Origin: KBS50 sp042434095
Lineage (GTDB): Bacteria > Actinomycetota > Actinomycetes > Mycobacteriales > Micromonosporaceae
Length of the DNA: 64,000 bases
Direction of reading: 5' to 3'
Assembly: GCF_042434095.1 (NCBI RefSeq)
Contig: NZ_JBHLUE010000026.1
Span: 310,001-374,000, forward strand
In this document: positions 52,762 to 60,732 of the stretch, in pieces
How positions within the stretch are numbered: position 1 is the first letter of the stretch
Layout of the letters: each line of letters starts with the position of its first letter
Program-made: the position numbers and the translations under genes
The notes under the pieces: generated by a model
Database searches by the model: none
Seen by the model: only the letters and a program-made list of their open reading frames with translations
What the model was told of the DNA's origin: nothing

Positions 52762-54327
52762 CTACGACAGCGTGACGGCGGTGTCGTCGATGACGAACGA
52801 GGTCTGCGCCGAGGAGTCCTCGACGCCGGTGAACTTCAGGGTCACCGTCGACCCGGCGAAGGACGACAGGTCAACGGTCCGTTGGGTGTAGCCGCTGGCC
52901 TTGTTGAGGTTGGAGTAGGAGGCCACCGTCGTCGAGCCGGCCTGGACGGTCAGCTTGTCGTACGCCGTGCTGGTGGTGGTCTCCGCGGTGTCGATGTGCA
53001 GCCAGTAGCTGAGCGTGGCGCGGCAACCGGCCGGGATGGTGACCGACTGCGACAGCGTGTCGGTGTGCGAGCTGCCGTACCCGTCCAGCCAGGCCTTGTA
53101 GGACCCGCCGTGCGCCGGCTGGCTGGACGAGTTGGTGATCACGCCGGAACTCGCCGTCCAGGAGGTGGCGCCGGACTCGAAGCCGGGGTTGGCCAACTGC
53201 TGGCCCGAGCAGCTGCCGCCGGGCGAGCCGATCGTCCAGCTGAAGCTGGTCGTACCGGTGGCGCCGGTGGTGTCCCGGGCGGTGACGGTCGTGGTGGTGG
53301 TCTGCGCCGTCGTCGGCGTACCGCTGATCAGGCCGGTGCTGGCGTTGATCGACAGGCCGGCGGGCAGGCCGGTGGCGCTGTAGGTCAGGGTCTGGCCGCT
53401 GCCGGAGGAGCTGGCCCGGATCTGCAGGCTGACCGGCGTCCCGGTGGTCGAGCTCTGGTTGCCCGGGTTGGTCACCGTCACCGTGTTGCCGCTGCCCGGG
53501 GGCTTGGTCAGCAGGCAGCCGGCGATCGACAGGTCGATCGTGTTGCTCGAGTTGAGGCAGGTGGTGAACCAGTAGACCTGCTGCCCGTAGCTCTGGCCCT
53601 TGTACGCGTGGGTGGTGCCGTCCGCGTCGACCTCGCACGGGTTGTTCAGCGTGCACATGGCGCCGTCGTCGTTGCCGGTGTTGTTGATCCCGACGACCTT
53701 GCCGCTGTTCGTGTCGATGATCGGCGAGCCCGAGGTGCCGTGCGTGGTGTTGCAGCCGCTGCTGTACCGGATCGAGTCGTGGAACGTCCAGGCGTCCTCG
53801 CGCAGGGTGGGCACGAAGCCGTTGATGGAGCAGTTCCAGATCTGCTTCCAGTAGCTCGACGGGATGAACATGCTGCTGCCATCCACCGGGTGGGTGTTGG
53901 AGATGGTCAGCGCGTCCACGCCGTAGCTGGACCTGATCGCCCCGAAGGTGCTGGTGAGGCGGTAGAGCGAGACGTCGGTGTTGGTCATCGTGGCGTACAG
54001 CAGCGTGTCGGCGCGTACCGTGCCGAGCGAGCCGCCGGAGGCGTTGAGCAGGGTGCCCGACCGGGTGCTGGACTTGTTCTGCAGCACCACGCCGGCGCCG
54101 GGCATGCCGCCCTCGTAGCAGTGGCCGTTGGTGAGCATGAGAGCTCGGTCGGTGTCCACTGAGGTGGGATACCGGACCAGCGCGGCCGAGCAGTTGCTCA
54201 GCGCGATGGTGGCGTTGAGGCTGGCCGCCTGGAGGGTGTCGGCGGCGGTGGCGGGGGAGGCGGGACCGCTGATCACGGCCGCGCCGAGCACGAGTGCGCC
54301 AAGGGTGCTGGCGATTCGTCGGAACAT
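52762..54327 (-). CDS. Secreted trypsin-like protease with Ig-like and jelly-roll domains
   Basis: The 521-residue protein starts at ATG 54327 with a signal peptide ending PATAA. The S1-type protease part (to about residue 250) shows LTNGHCYEGG (His), NTDVSLYRL (Asp) and HGTSGSPI (Ser). A putative Ig domain of the He_PIG type follows near 265-350 (SATGLPAGLSINASTGLISGT), then a Cys-containing carbohydrate-binding-like sandwich (NPGFESGATSW to the end). Such layouts occur in exported actinobacterial proteases that bind matrix or wall glycans. An in-frame upstream extension to 54405 would hide the signal peptide and is rejected. Confidence 0.82.
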   Translation of the reverse strand: MFRRIASTLGALVLGAAVISGPASPATAADTLQAASLNATIALSNCSAALVRYPTSVDTDRALMLTNGHCYEGGMPGAGVVLQNKSSTRSGTLLNASGGSLGTVRADTLLYATMTNTDVSLYRLTSTFGAIRSSYGVDALTISNTHPVDGSSMFIPSSYWKQIWNCSINGFVPTLREDAWTFHDSIRYSSGCNTTHGTSGSPIIDTNSGKVVGINNTGNDDGAMCTLNNPCEVDADGTTHAYKGQSYGQQVYWFTTCLNSSNTIDLSIAGCLLTKPPGSGNTVTVTNPGNQSSTTGTPVSLQIRASSSGSGQTLTYSATGLPAGLSINASTGLISGTPTTAQTTTTTVTARDTTGATGTTSFSWTIGSPGGSCSGQQLANPGFESGATSWTASSGVITNSSSQPAHGGSYKAWLDGYGSSHTDTLSQSVTIPAGCRATLSYWLHIDTAETTTSTAYDKLTVQAGSTTVASYSNLNKASGYTQRTVDLSSFAGSTVTLKFTGVEDSSAQTSFVIDDTAVTLS

Positions 54328-54420
54328 GGACGCTCCATGGGGGGTGGGGGATGTCGCCATGAAGCCTAGAGCGGATCTTGCTCGCAATGAAGACCGTGAA
54401 TCCAAATCGATTGACGGCGG

Positions 54421-55239
54421 TCAGGAGGCCGCCCCGGGCTTCTGGACGGTGCCCGCCGAGGCGGTGCCGTGGCCCGGGCGACCGGTCAGCACCCGGGGGC
54501 CGTCCGTCGTGACGGCCACGGTGTGTTCGGAGTGCGCCGTCCGGGAGCCGTCGGCGGAGCGGATCGTCCAACCGTCCGCGTCCACCCGGATCCGGTCGGT
54601 GGAGCGGCAGAACCAGGGCTCGATGGCGATGGTGAGGCCGGGTTGCAGCGTGAGGCCGCGGTTCGGGCGACCCTTGTTGGACACGTGTGGGGCCTCGTGC
54701 ATGGTGCGGCCGATGCCGTGCCCGCCGAACTCGCCGTTGACGCCGTATCCGTAGGAGTGGGCGACCTCGCCGATCGCGGCCGAGACGTCGCCGAGACGAC
54801 CGCCGGGCCGCGCGGCGGCGACGCCGGCCGCCAGGGCGACCTCGGTGGCCTCGATCAGTCTCAGGTCGGCGGGGTCGGGGGTGCCGACGACGACGGACAG
54901 CGCGGAGTCGGCGACCCAGCCGTCGATGCCGACCGCCATGTCGATGCTGAGCAGGTCGCCGTCCCGCAGGACGTAGTCGTGCGGCAGGCCGTGCAGCACC
55001 GCGTCGTTCACCGACAGGCACAGCACGTTGCGGAACGGTCCGCGGCCGAACGACGGGGCGTAGTCCCAGTAGCAGGACTCGGCGCCGCGTTCGGCGATCC
55101 GGCGCCGGGCGTGGTGTTCGAGGTCCATGAGGTTGACGCCGACCGCGGCCACGCCGCTCAGTTCGGCGAGCAGCTCCCCGACGAACCGGCCGGTCACGGC
55201 CATCCGGTCGATCTCGGCGGCGGACTTGAGCTCGATCAC
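54421..55239 (-). CDS. map: Type I methionine aminopeptidase
   Basis: The 272-residue enzyme has the full metal-binding set: the His before the site in AVLHGLPHD, two Asp in DMAVGIDGWVADSA, His in GHGIGRTMHE, Glu in IAIEPW and Glu in SEHTVAV. It removes N-terminal Met from nascent proteins. As it is not in a ribosomal-protein cluster, it is probably an accessory copy. GTG 55239 follows AGAGGGAGG. It is divergent from a small XRE regulator, with AT-rich palindromes between. Confidence 0.9.
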   Translation of the reverse strand: MIELKSAAEIDRMAVTGRFVGELLAELSGVAAVGVNLMDLEHHARRRIAERGAESCYWDYAPSFGRGPFRNVLCLSVNDAVLHGLPHDYVLRDGDLLSIDMAVGIDGWVADSALSVVVGTPDPADLRLIEATEVALAAGVAAARPGGRLGDVSAAIGEVAHSYGYGVNGEFGGHGIGRTMHEAPHVSNKGRPNRGLTLQPGLTIAIEPWFCRSTDRIRVDADGWTIRSADGSRTAHSEHTVAVTTDGPRVLTGRPGHGTASAGTVQKPGAAS

Positions 55240-55261
55240 GGCGGCCTCCCTCTGGCTGGAC

Positions 55262-55315
55262 GGTATTTTTATACCATGCCGGCCCGGGACCGCCCGGCAC
55301 GGGATATCCTGCCGG
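55262..55315. promoter_or_regulatory. Two palindromes in the map/XRE divergent promoter
   Basis: GGTAT-TTTT-ATACC (55262-55275) is a perfect dyad and the only AT-rich patch nearby, probably promoter plus operator. A second dyad has arms CCGGCA (55294-55299) and TGCCGG (55310-55315) around GGATATCC, directly before the XRE ATG at 55317. Autoregulation by the XRE protein is a natural inference. Confidence 0.5.
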
Positions 55316-55316
55316 C

Positions 55317-55583
55317 ATGGTTCGCCAACCACTGACCGCCGCACAGATCGCCGCGGGCCAGCGCCTCGGGACCGCCCTCCGGGCCGCGCGAGGCGGCCGG
55401 GGGCTCGTCGAGGTCGCGCTGGCCGCCGGCATCTCCCCGGAGACGCTGCGCAAGATCGAGGCGGGCCGCCTTCCCGCGCCGGCGTTCGGCACCGTCGTAT
55501 GCCTGAGCCGGGCCCTCGACGTCCCGCTCGGCGACCTGGCCGACGTCTGGCTGGCCGACCTGCCGGTCCGGCAGGCGTCGTAG
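55317..55583 (+). CDS. Small XRE-family DNA-binding protein
   Basis: The 88-residue protein is almost entirely one XRE helix-turn-helix: LGTALRAARGGRGLVEVALAAG, then ISPETLRKIEAGRLPAPAF and VCLSRALDVPLGDLADVW. There is no ligand domain. Its last six codons lie in the first unit of a 26-bp tandem repeat, which also supplies the stop. It is divergent from map and probably regulates itself and map. Confidence 0.75.
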   Translation: MVRQPLTAAQIAAGQRLGTALRAARGGRGLVEVALAAGISPETLRKIEAGRLPAPAFGTVVCLSRALDVPLGDLADVWLADLPVRQAS

Positions 55584-55641
55584 GCCGCCCGGTCCGGCAG
55601 GCGTCGTAGGCTGCCCGGTCCGGCAGGCGTCGTAGGCCGCC
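55565..55641. repeat. Three tandem 26-bp repeats across the XRE stop codon
   Basis: The unit begins GGTCCGGCAGGCGTCGTAGG and recurs at 55565, 55591 and 55617 with one C/T difference (GGCCGCCC or GGCTGCCC). The first unit encodes the C-terminal VRQAS and TAG stop of the XRE gene. The others are non-coding. Confidence 0.9.
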
Positions 55642-55710
55642 GGCCCTCGCGGAGCTTCGGAGGCCCGCGGGCTTGACCCTGACGGTGCGTGAGGCCGGAA
55701 GGTGAGGCGC

Positions 55711-56247
55711 ATGAGCGACCATTACAACGCGTTCGAGATGAGCCCCGTACCCGTGCCCGGCCCTGACGCGGTCGCGCCGGAGCCGTTCCGGGGCATCTAC
55801 GGGATGCCCGCGTTCGCGACGATCCCCACGGCCGACCTGGCCGGATCGGTGGACTTCTGGGTACGCGGGCTGGGGTTCTTCGAGCTGTTCAGCATCCCCG
55901 GCCGGCTCGTGCACCTGCGCCGGTGGGCGTTCCAGGACGTGCTGCTGGTTCCGGCGGAGAGCGTACCGGAGCAGCCGCCCGCGCTGAGCCTCAGCTTCGC
56001 GTGCGTGCTGGGCCAGGTCGACGCCATCGCCGAGGCCTGCCGGGCGGTGCGCCCGGACTCGGTCACCGGCCCCGAGGACACGCCCTGGAACACCCGTGAC
56101 GTGCACGTGGTCACCCCCGAGAACGCGCGGGTGATCATCACCGCGGGCAAGCCCCTCGATCCGGACAGCCGGGAGGCGCGGAACCTTGCAGCGATCGGGA
56201 TCACCCCACCGGACGCCGGCCCCGGCCACAATGGGGCGCATGCCTGA
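55711..56247 (+). CDS. VOC-family protein
   Basis: The 178-residue protein has an N-terminal extension of ~30 residues and one VOC module: MPAFATIPTADLAGSVDFWV, GLGFFELFSIPGRLVHLRRW, SLSFACVLGQVDAIAEAC and the end TPENARVIITAG. The usual final metal-ligand Glu is not obvious, so it may be a binding protein rather than an enzyme. GGTGAGG precedes the ATG. The MerR gene overlaps its end by 8 bp, suggesting joint regulation. Confidence 0.65.
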   Translation: MSDHYNAFEMSPVPVPGPDAVAPEPFRGIYGMPAFATIPTADLAGSVDFWVRGLGFFELFSIPGRLVHLRRWAFQDVLLVPAESVPEQPPALSLSFACVLGQVDAIAEACRAVRPDSVTGPEDTPWNTRDVHVVTPENARVIITAGKPLDPDSREARNLAAIGITPPDAGPGHNGAHA

Positions 56248-57043
56248 TCCCGTCGACGCCGATGGCCTGACCCTGGGTCAGGTCTCGGCGCGGCTGGGCG
56301 TGACGGTCCGCGCGCTGCACCACTGGGACGACATCGGCCTGGCCCGACCGTCCCTGCGGACGGCCGCCGGATACCGGCTCTACACGGCTGCTGACCTGGA
56401 ACGCCTGCACCGCATCGTCGTCTACCGGGAGATCGGTGTTGGCCTGGACCGGATCCGGGCCATCCTGGACGACCCGACCGCCGACGCTGTCGCCGCGCTG
56501 CGCGCGCAGCGCGGCCAGGTCACCGAGCGGATCGACCGGCTCCGGCAACTCGGCGACGGGCTCGACCGGATGATCGAGGCCCACGAGCGGGGCCCGCTGC
56601 TGACGACCGAGCAGCAGGCCGCGATCTTCGGCCCCGGCTGGGACCCGGACTGGGCCGGGCAGGCCCGGCAGCGCTACGGCCACACCATCCAGTGGCAGCA
56701 GTACGCCGAACGCGCGGCCGCGCGCGGCCCGCAGGAGTGGCAGGCGGTGGCCGACGCCGTGGCCGAGCACGAGCGGGCCCTCGGCGCCGCGATGGACGCC
56801 GGCGTCGCCCCCGGCAGTGCCGAGGCGAACCGCCTGGTCGAGCGGCACCGTGAGGTCTTCGCGGCGTACTTTCCGCTGAGCCGGCAGATGCAGGTCTGCC
56901 TCGGCCGCCGCTTCGAGGCCGACCCGGGGTTCGCCGCCCACTACGACGGCATCCGCGTCGGCCTCGCCGGCTGGTTCCGCCGGATCGTCGACGCCAGCGC
57001 GCGGGCCCACGGCATCGACCCGGACACGGCCGCCTGGGAGTAG
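56240..57043 (+). CDS. MerR regulator with TipAS antibiotic-binding domain
   Basis: The 267-residue regulator has a MerR DNA-binding domain (LTLGQVSARLGVTVRALHHW, DDIGLARPS, AAGYRLYTAADLERLHRI), a dimerisation helix near residues 70-120, and a TipAS-like C-terminal domain (YGHTIQWQQYAERAA, HREVFAAYFPLS, FAAHYDGIRVGLAGWFRRIV). TipAL proteins activate transcription on binding thiopeptides or other cyclic peptides. It overlaps the VOC gene, which may be a co-regulated resistance function. Confidence 0.85.
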   Translation: MPDPVDADGLTLGQVSARLGVTVRALHHWDDIGLARPSLRTAAGYRLYTAADLERLHRIVVYREIGVGLDRIRAILDDPTADAVAALRAQRGQVTERIDRLRQLGDGLDRMIEAHERGPLLTTEQQAAIFGPGWDPDWAGQARQRYGHTIQWQQYAERAAARGPQEWQAVADAVAEHERALGAAMDAGVAPGSAEANRLVERHREVFAAYFPLSRQMQVCLGRRFEADPGFAAHYDGIRVGLAGWFRRIVDASARAHGIDPDTAAWE

Positions 57044-57210
57044 CGCGCAGGCCCGGCGCCGGTCACGCCGCCCCCGAACGGCGACTCCACCACCGCCGAT
57101 GACGGCGGCCCCGAACGGCGGCTCCGCCACCGCCGGTTTCGCCACGCCTGCCGGGTCCGACGGCCACGTCGAAGGACCTTCGCGCCATCGCCCGCAGCGC
57201 GGCCGTGCCG

Positions 57211-58071
57211 TCAGGGGCGGCGCAGCTCGGCGACCAGGGAGCGCAGCCAGGACTCGCGCATGGTGGGTTCACCGATGATCGTCGCGGCCAGCGCGAAACG
57301 GCCGTCGAGTGAGCGGCCATAGGCGACCAGAGCCAGTGCTTCGGCCAGGGCGGCCAACGCCTTCGGGTCCCGGGCGGGCTGCCGGGTGTCCTCATCCAGC
57401 CAGGAGGCGACGGGGAACGAGCGGGTGACCTTGTGCTGGTGGTCGCCGAGGTGACTCCACACCATCCGGTCCAGCGAGACGCCGATCAGGGCGCTGCGGG
57501 GCAGCAGTGCGGCCCAAGGGGCGGCTTGGTGCCAACGCCACGTGTTGGGGCTGGTCTTCGTCTGGCGGGTGATGCCGATGAAGCGGAGTTTGGTGCGGAT
57601 CACCGACCAGGCCGCCCGCTCCTCGGTAACCCAGCTGTGCAGCAGTCGGAAGAGATTCTCATAGGTGCGGCCGCCGTACACGAGGTCAACGAACATAACG
57701 GGCCGTCGGCGGCGGGCGAGTCGGTGCGGGGTGATGCCCAGCTGCCCAAGGTTGGTGCGCAACTGCGCGACCTGCGCGGGGGTCAGGGCATCGGGGTCGC
57801 TCCACAGGGACAGCGGAAGCCGATGACAGCGGTCGCGCCAACTCGTGGCTGCCAGGGCGCCGCTCAGGAGGTCAAAGATGCTGTCGGGGGAGCGACCCAC
57901 AAAGTACAGGTCTCCGTTGGCGCTGCGCGCGAGGCACTGACCGGCGCATCGGACGAGGTCGGGTAGGAACCACAGGTCCGGCTCGGGCACGGATTCCAGG
58001 AGGCCGCCGAGTTGGTCCGGGCGGACCAGGTCCCAGCGAAACGGTCCGGTCGGCTCCGGCTCTGCTGTCAC
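57211..58071 (-). CDS. Uncharacterised protein, possibly phosphoribosyltransferase-like
   Basis: The 286-residue protein is unrecognised. It has DLYFVGRSPDSIFDLLSGAL near residue 65 and PVMFVDLVYGGRTYENLFRL near 135. The latter is hydrophobic strand, Asp, then GGRT, like a degenerate PRPP-binding loop of type I phosphoribosyltransferases, though the second acidic residue is missing. A Trp/His-rich middle (SPNTWRWHQAAPW, DRMVWSHLGDHQHK) is distinctive. No signal peptide or membrane helix is seen. GTG 58071 is 10 bp past the upstream gene's stop, and AGGG precedes it. With that gene it forms an isolated two-gene unit of lower GC than its surroundings. Confidence 0.55.
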   Translation of the reverse strand: MTAEPEPTGPFRWDLVRPDQLGGLLESVPEPDLWFLPDLVRCAGQCLARSANGDLYFVGRSPDSIFDLLSGALAATSWRDRCHRLPLSLWSDPDALTPAQVAQLRTNLGQLGITPHRLARRRRPVMFVDLVYGGRTYENLFRLLHSWVTEERAAWSVIRTKLRFIGITRQTKTSPNTWRWHQAAPWAALLPRSALIGVSLDRMVWSHLGDHQHKVTRSFPVASWLDEDTRQPARDPKALAALAEALALVAYGRSLDGRFALAATIIGEPTMRESWLRSLVAELRRP

Positions 58072-58081
58072 CTGCGCGACC

Positions 58082-58762
58082 CTAGCCACGCGGCAGGCGA
58101 CCAGCAGCCCACTTTGGGCCGCCGGCGCGGGTGGGGCGGATCGTCCGGCGGACGCCAACGGGATGGGCAGCGTTGCGGATGGCGGTGAGCAGCGGCGTGG
58201 CCGGGTAATCGGCCAGTCGCGGGTAGCGAGCGCGGTGGTACCAGTTCCAGTAACTGGCCGCCCGCTGACGGGTCCTGACGAGGAAGTCGGGGTTGGCCGC
58301 AGCGAAGCGGCCATACACGGCGCTCATGTCGTTGCCCGACACCGCAACATCGGCAAGCCCGTTGTGGATGTCTGCCACGATTTCCAGCACGTACTCGCCG
58401 ATGAGATGGACGACGAACGGCGCGATCCATTCCAGGGCAAGTGGCAGGATCGCCTGGACGTGTCGCTGCCGCACATGCCCGTCAGGATGCCGGGTGTACA
58501 GGCAGTGCAATACGGTCCGCTGGTTCGGGGTCAGCCGCCGGATCGCGTCGGCTGCCGGTTCGTCGGCGTAGATCCGGTACGGGATCCGAAGGTCTTCGCT
58601 CCCGACCGTGACGACGCACGACTCCGCGCATGGACGGGGTGTGGCCGGCATCGTAGCCAGCGCGGCGGCGACATCGGCGGCCAGCACGTCGGGAAACGCC
58701 GCCGCAAGCCCGTAGGCGGTATGCGTGACGGGGGTTCCGCGGGCGTCGGACATGCTCCGCAT
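58082..58762 (-). CDS. Uncharacterised protein, first gene of a two-gene unit
   Basis: The 226-residue protein has no motif I recognise. Visible features are LTPNQRTVLHCLYTRHPDGHVRQRHV, a long predominantly helical middle (LEWIAPFVVHLIGEYVLEIV) and an aromatic patch (RQRAASYWNWYHRARYP). It is predicted soluble. Its stop lies 10 bp before the start of the possible phosphoribosyltransferase-like gene, so the two are almost certainly co-expressed. ATG 58762 or 58753 could start it; neither has a clear ribosome-binding site. Confidence 0.5.
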   Translation of the reverse strand: MRSMSDARGTPVTHTAYGLAAAFPDVLAADVAAALATMPATPRPCAESCVVTVGSEDLRIPYRIYADEPAADAIRRLTPNQRTVLHCLYTRHPDGHVRQRHVQAILPLALEWIAPFVVHLIGEYVLEIVADIHNGLADVAVSGNDMSAVYGRFAAANPDFLVRTRQRAASYWNWYHRARYPRLADYPATPLLTAIRNAAHPVGVRRTIRPTRAGGPKWAAGRLPRG

Positions 58763-58846
58763 TGTGCCGCGCGATCAGGTCAGGAACTGACGCATGCCGG
58801 CGCTATGGTCGGCACGGCTCGACTACCGCACGAGGGGAGCTTGGTC

Positions 58847-59365
58847 ATGAGCAGCGTCGCACCGGACGGATACACCACCGTGGCGCCGTGGATCGTCACG
58901 CCGGACACCCGGCGGATGCTGGACTTCATCACCACGGTGTTCGAGGGGGCCGAGGCCGGACTGGTTCCCCTGGAGGACGGGACCATCGGCCACGCCGAGA
59001 TCCGGGTCGGCGACACCGTACTGCTGGCCTTCGACCGCCGGCCGGGCTGGCCCGCCATGCCGTCGCTGCTGCGGGTCTTCGTGCCCGATGCCGACGCCGC
59101 GCTGGACCGGGCGGTGGCCGCCGGGGCCCGGGTGGTCACCGCGCCGGCCACCCACGCCTTCGGCCAGCGGGGCGGCCGGGTCCGCGACCCGTTCGGCAAC
59201 ATCTGGTGGATCAGCGCGGTGGTGGAGGACGTCGCCCCCGAGGTGGGGATGCGGCGCCTCGCCGAGCCGGCGTACGCCGCGGCGATGCGGGAGGCCCAAC
59301 AGACCCTCGACCGGGAGTTGAGTGGTTCCCCGGCCGGTCCGGTGAGCCGCCCGCAGCTCCACTGA
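58847..59365 (+). CDS. VOC-family protein, PhnB/glyoxalase-like
   Basis: The 172-residue protein resembles the PhnB-like branch of the VOC superfamily: VAPWIVTPDTRRMLDFITTVF, HAEIRVGDTVLLAFD, FVPDADAALDRAVAAGARVV and the metal-end motif GGRVRDPFGNIWWIS. The last normally has Glu or His ligands, here replaced by NIWW, so catalysis is doubtful. GAGGGGAGC lies upstream of the ATG. An 8-bp GCCGGCAC unit repeats three times just after its stop (59366-59389). Confidence 0.7.
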   Translation: MSSVAPDGYTTVAPWIVTPDTRRMLDFITTVFEGAEAGLVPLEDGTIGHAEIRVGDTVLLAFDRRPGWPAMPSLLRVFVPDADAALDRAVAAGARVVTAPATHAFGQRGGRVRDPFGNIWWISAVVEDVAPEVGMRRLAEPAYAAAMREAQQTLDRELSGSPAGPVSRPQLH

Positions 59366-59389
59366 GCCGGCACGCCGGCACGCCGGCAC
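59366..59389. repeat. Three tandem GCCGGCAC units
   Basis: An 8-bp self-complementary-rich unit, GCCGGCAC, is repeated three times right after the VOC stop codon, followed by a partial copy and a less regular GCCGGCACGCC copy near 59406. It probably arose by slippage. Confidence 0.8.
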
Positions 59390-59472
59390 GCCGGGGACCC
59401 CGGACGCCGGCACGCCGCCACGCCCGGGACCCCGGACGGCGGTCGCGGCCGCCCGGGGCCTCCGGGTGGTCG

Positions 59473-60693
59473 TCAGGGAGCGGTGGTCACGGGGGAGCGG
59501 TCGGCCGGGTCCGCGGAAGCGTGCGGCACCGGGTGGCTGCGCTCCAGGGCGGCGCCCTCGACGTCCACATTGGGCAGGATCCGGTCCAGCCAGCGCGGGA
59601 TCCACCAAGCCGACCGGCCGAGCAGGTGCATGACGGCCGGGATGAGCAGCATCCGGATCAGGAACGCGTCGGCCAGCACGCCGAAGGCCAGGCCGAAGCC
59701 GAGCGACCGGATCATCGTGGTCTGCGAGAAGATGAAGCCGCCGAAGACGGAGATCATGATGATGGCCGCGGCCACCACCACGATCCGGCCGGCGTGTACG
59801 CCCTGCCGCACGGCGAGCCGCGCCGGGGCGCCATGCGCGTACGCCTCCCGCATGCCGGAGACCAGGAACAGCTGGTAGTCCATCGCCAGCCCGAACAGGA
59901 TGCCGATCAGGATGGTGGGCAGGAAGCTGAGGACCGGCCCCGGATCGTGTACGCCGAAGACCGCGCCGAGCCAGCCCCACTGGAAGATGGCGGTGATGCC
60001 GCCAAACGTGGCGAACAGCGACAGCACGAAGCCGAGCGTCGCGGTGAGCGGCACGAGGATGGACCGGAACACGAAGATCAGGATGAGCAGCGAGAGACCC
60101 AGCACGACGGCCAGGTAGCGGGGCAGCGCGTCGGCCAGCTGCTTGGAGATGTCGATGTTGCCGCTGGCGCTGCCCGCCACGCCCAGCTGCACGCCGCCGG
60201 TCAACGGCGAGAGGCCGCGCAGGTCGCGGACGAGCTGCGCGGTGGATTCGCTGTTCGGTCCGCCCTCGGGGACGACCTGGTAGGCGAGCAGGGTCTTGTC
60301 CGCCGACTGGCCGATGGGCGCCACGGCCGCCACGTCGCGCTGGTCGAGCAGGACGTTGCCGACCCGGGCCTGCGCGGCGAGCAGGTCGTTGCCGTCGACC
60401 GCGCCGGGCAGCTGCGCGGTGACCAGCAGCGGACCGTTGAGGCCGGCGCCGAACTTGTCCTCGACGAGCTTGTACGCCTGGTACTGGGTCGAGTCCTGTG
60501 CCTCGGAAGACCCGTCGGGCAGTCCCAGTCGCATGGACAGGGCCGGGATGGCGATGACGGTCAGCGCGGCGAGTCCGGCGACGGCGGTGAGCGCCGCCCG
60601 GGCCGTACCCATCGGCCGGGTCGGCACCCTGGCGGCGTCGGCGTGGCCGATCCGCGCGCGGGCCCGGCGGCTGAGGATCCGGGTGCCCAGCAG
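59473..60693 (-). pseudogene. MMPL/RND-type exporter, N-terminal half missing
   Basis: The frame encodes only the second half of an MMPL transporter. It opens at LLGTRILSRRARARIG, normally the end of the first membrane bundle. Transmembrane helix 7 (VAGLAALTVIAIPAL), the second extracytoplasmic domain (DSTQYQAYKLVEDKFG) and helices 8-12 with LIGILFGLAMDYQLFLVSGMREAY follow. A complete protein is ~700 residues; here ~405 remain, and the preceding ~13 codons back to the TetR stop look unrelated. An internal GTG at 60627 could give a 384-residue product, but half of the pump and its proton-relay helices are gone. The deletion joins it 40 bp behind the tetR stop. Confidence 0.78.
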
Positions 60694-60732
60694 AGTACAG
60701 CAATTCGGCCACGGTGTGGTCGCTCTTTTCTG

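Noticed and set aside
40535..54327. Secondary-metabolite gene cluster
   Set aside because: No PKS, NRPS, terpene, RiPP or other scaffold enzymes are present. The genes fit glycan degradation and uptake.
54405..54412. AATCGATT dyad upstream of the secreted protease as another LacI site
   Set aside because: It lacks the GGCAA/TTGCC arms of the two confident operators and has no matching promoter spacing.
55565..55641. Possible small CRISPR array
   Set aside because: The units are directly adjacent with no unique spacers and overlap a gene end. This is a plain tandem repeat.
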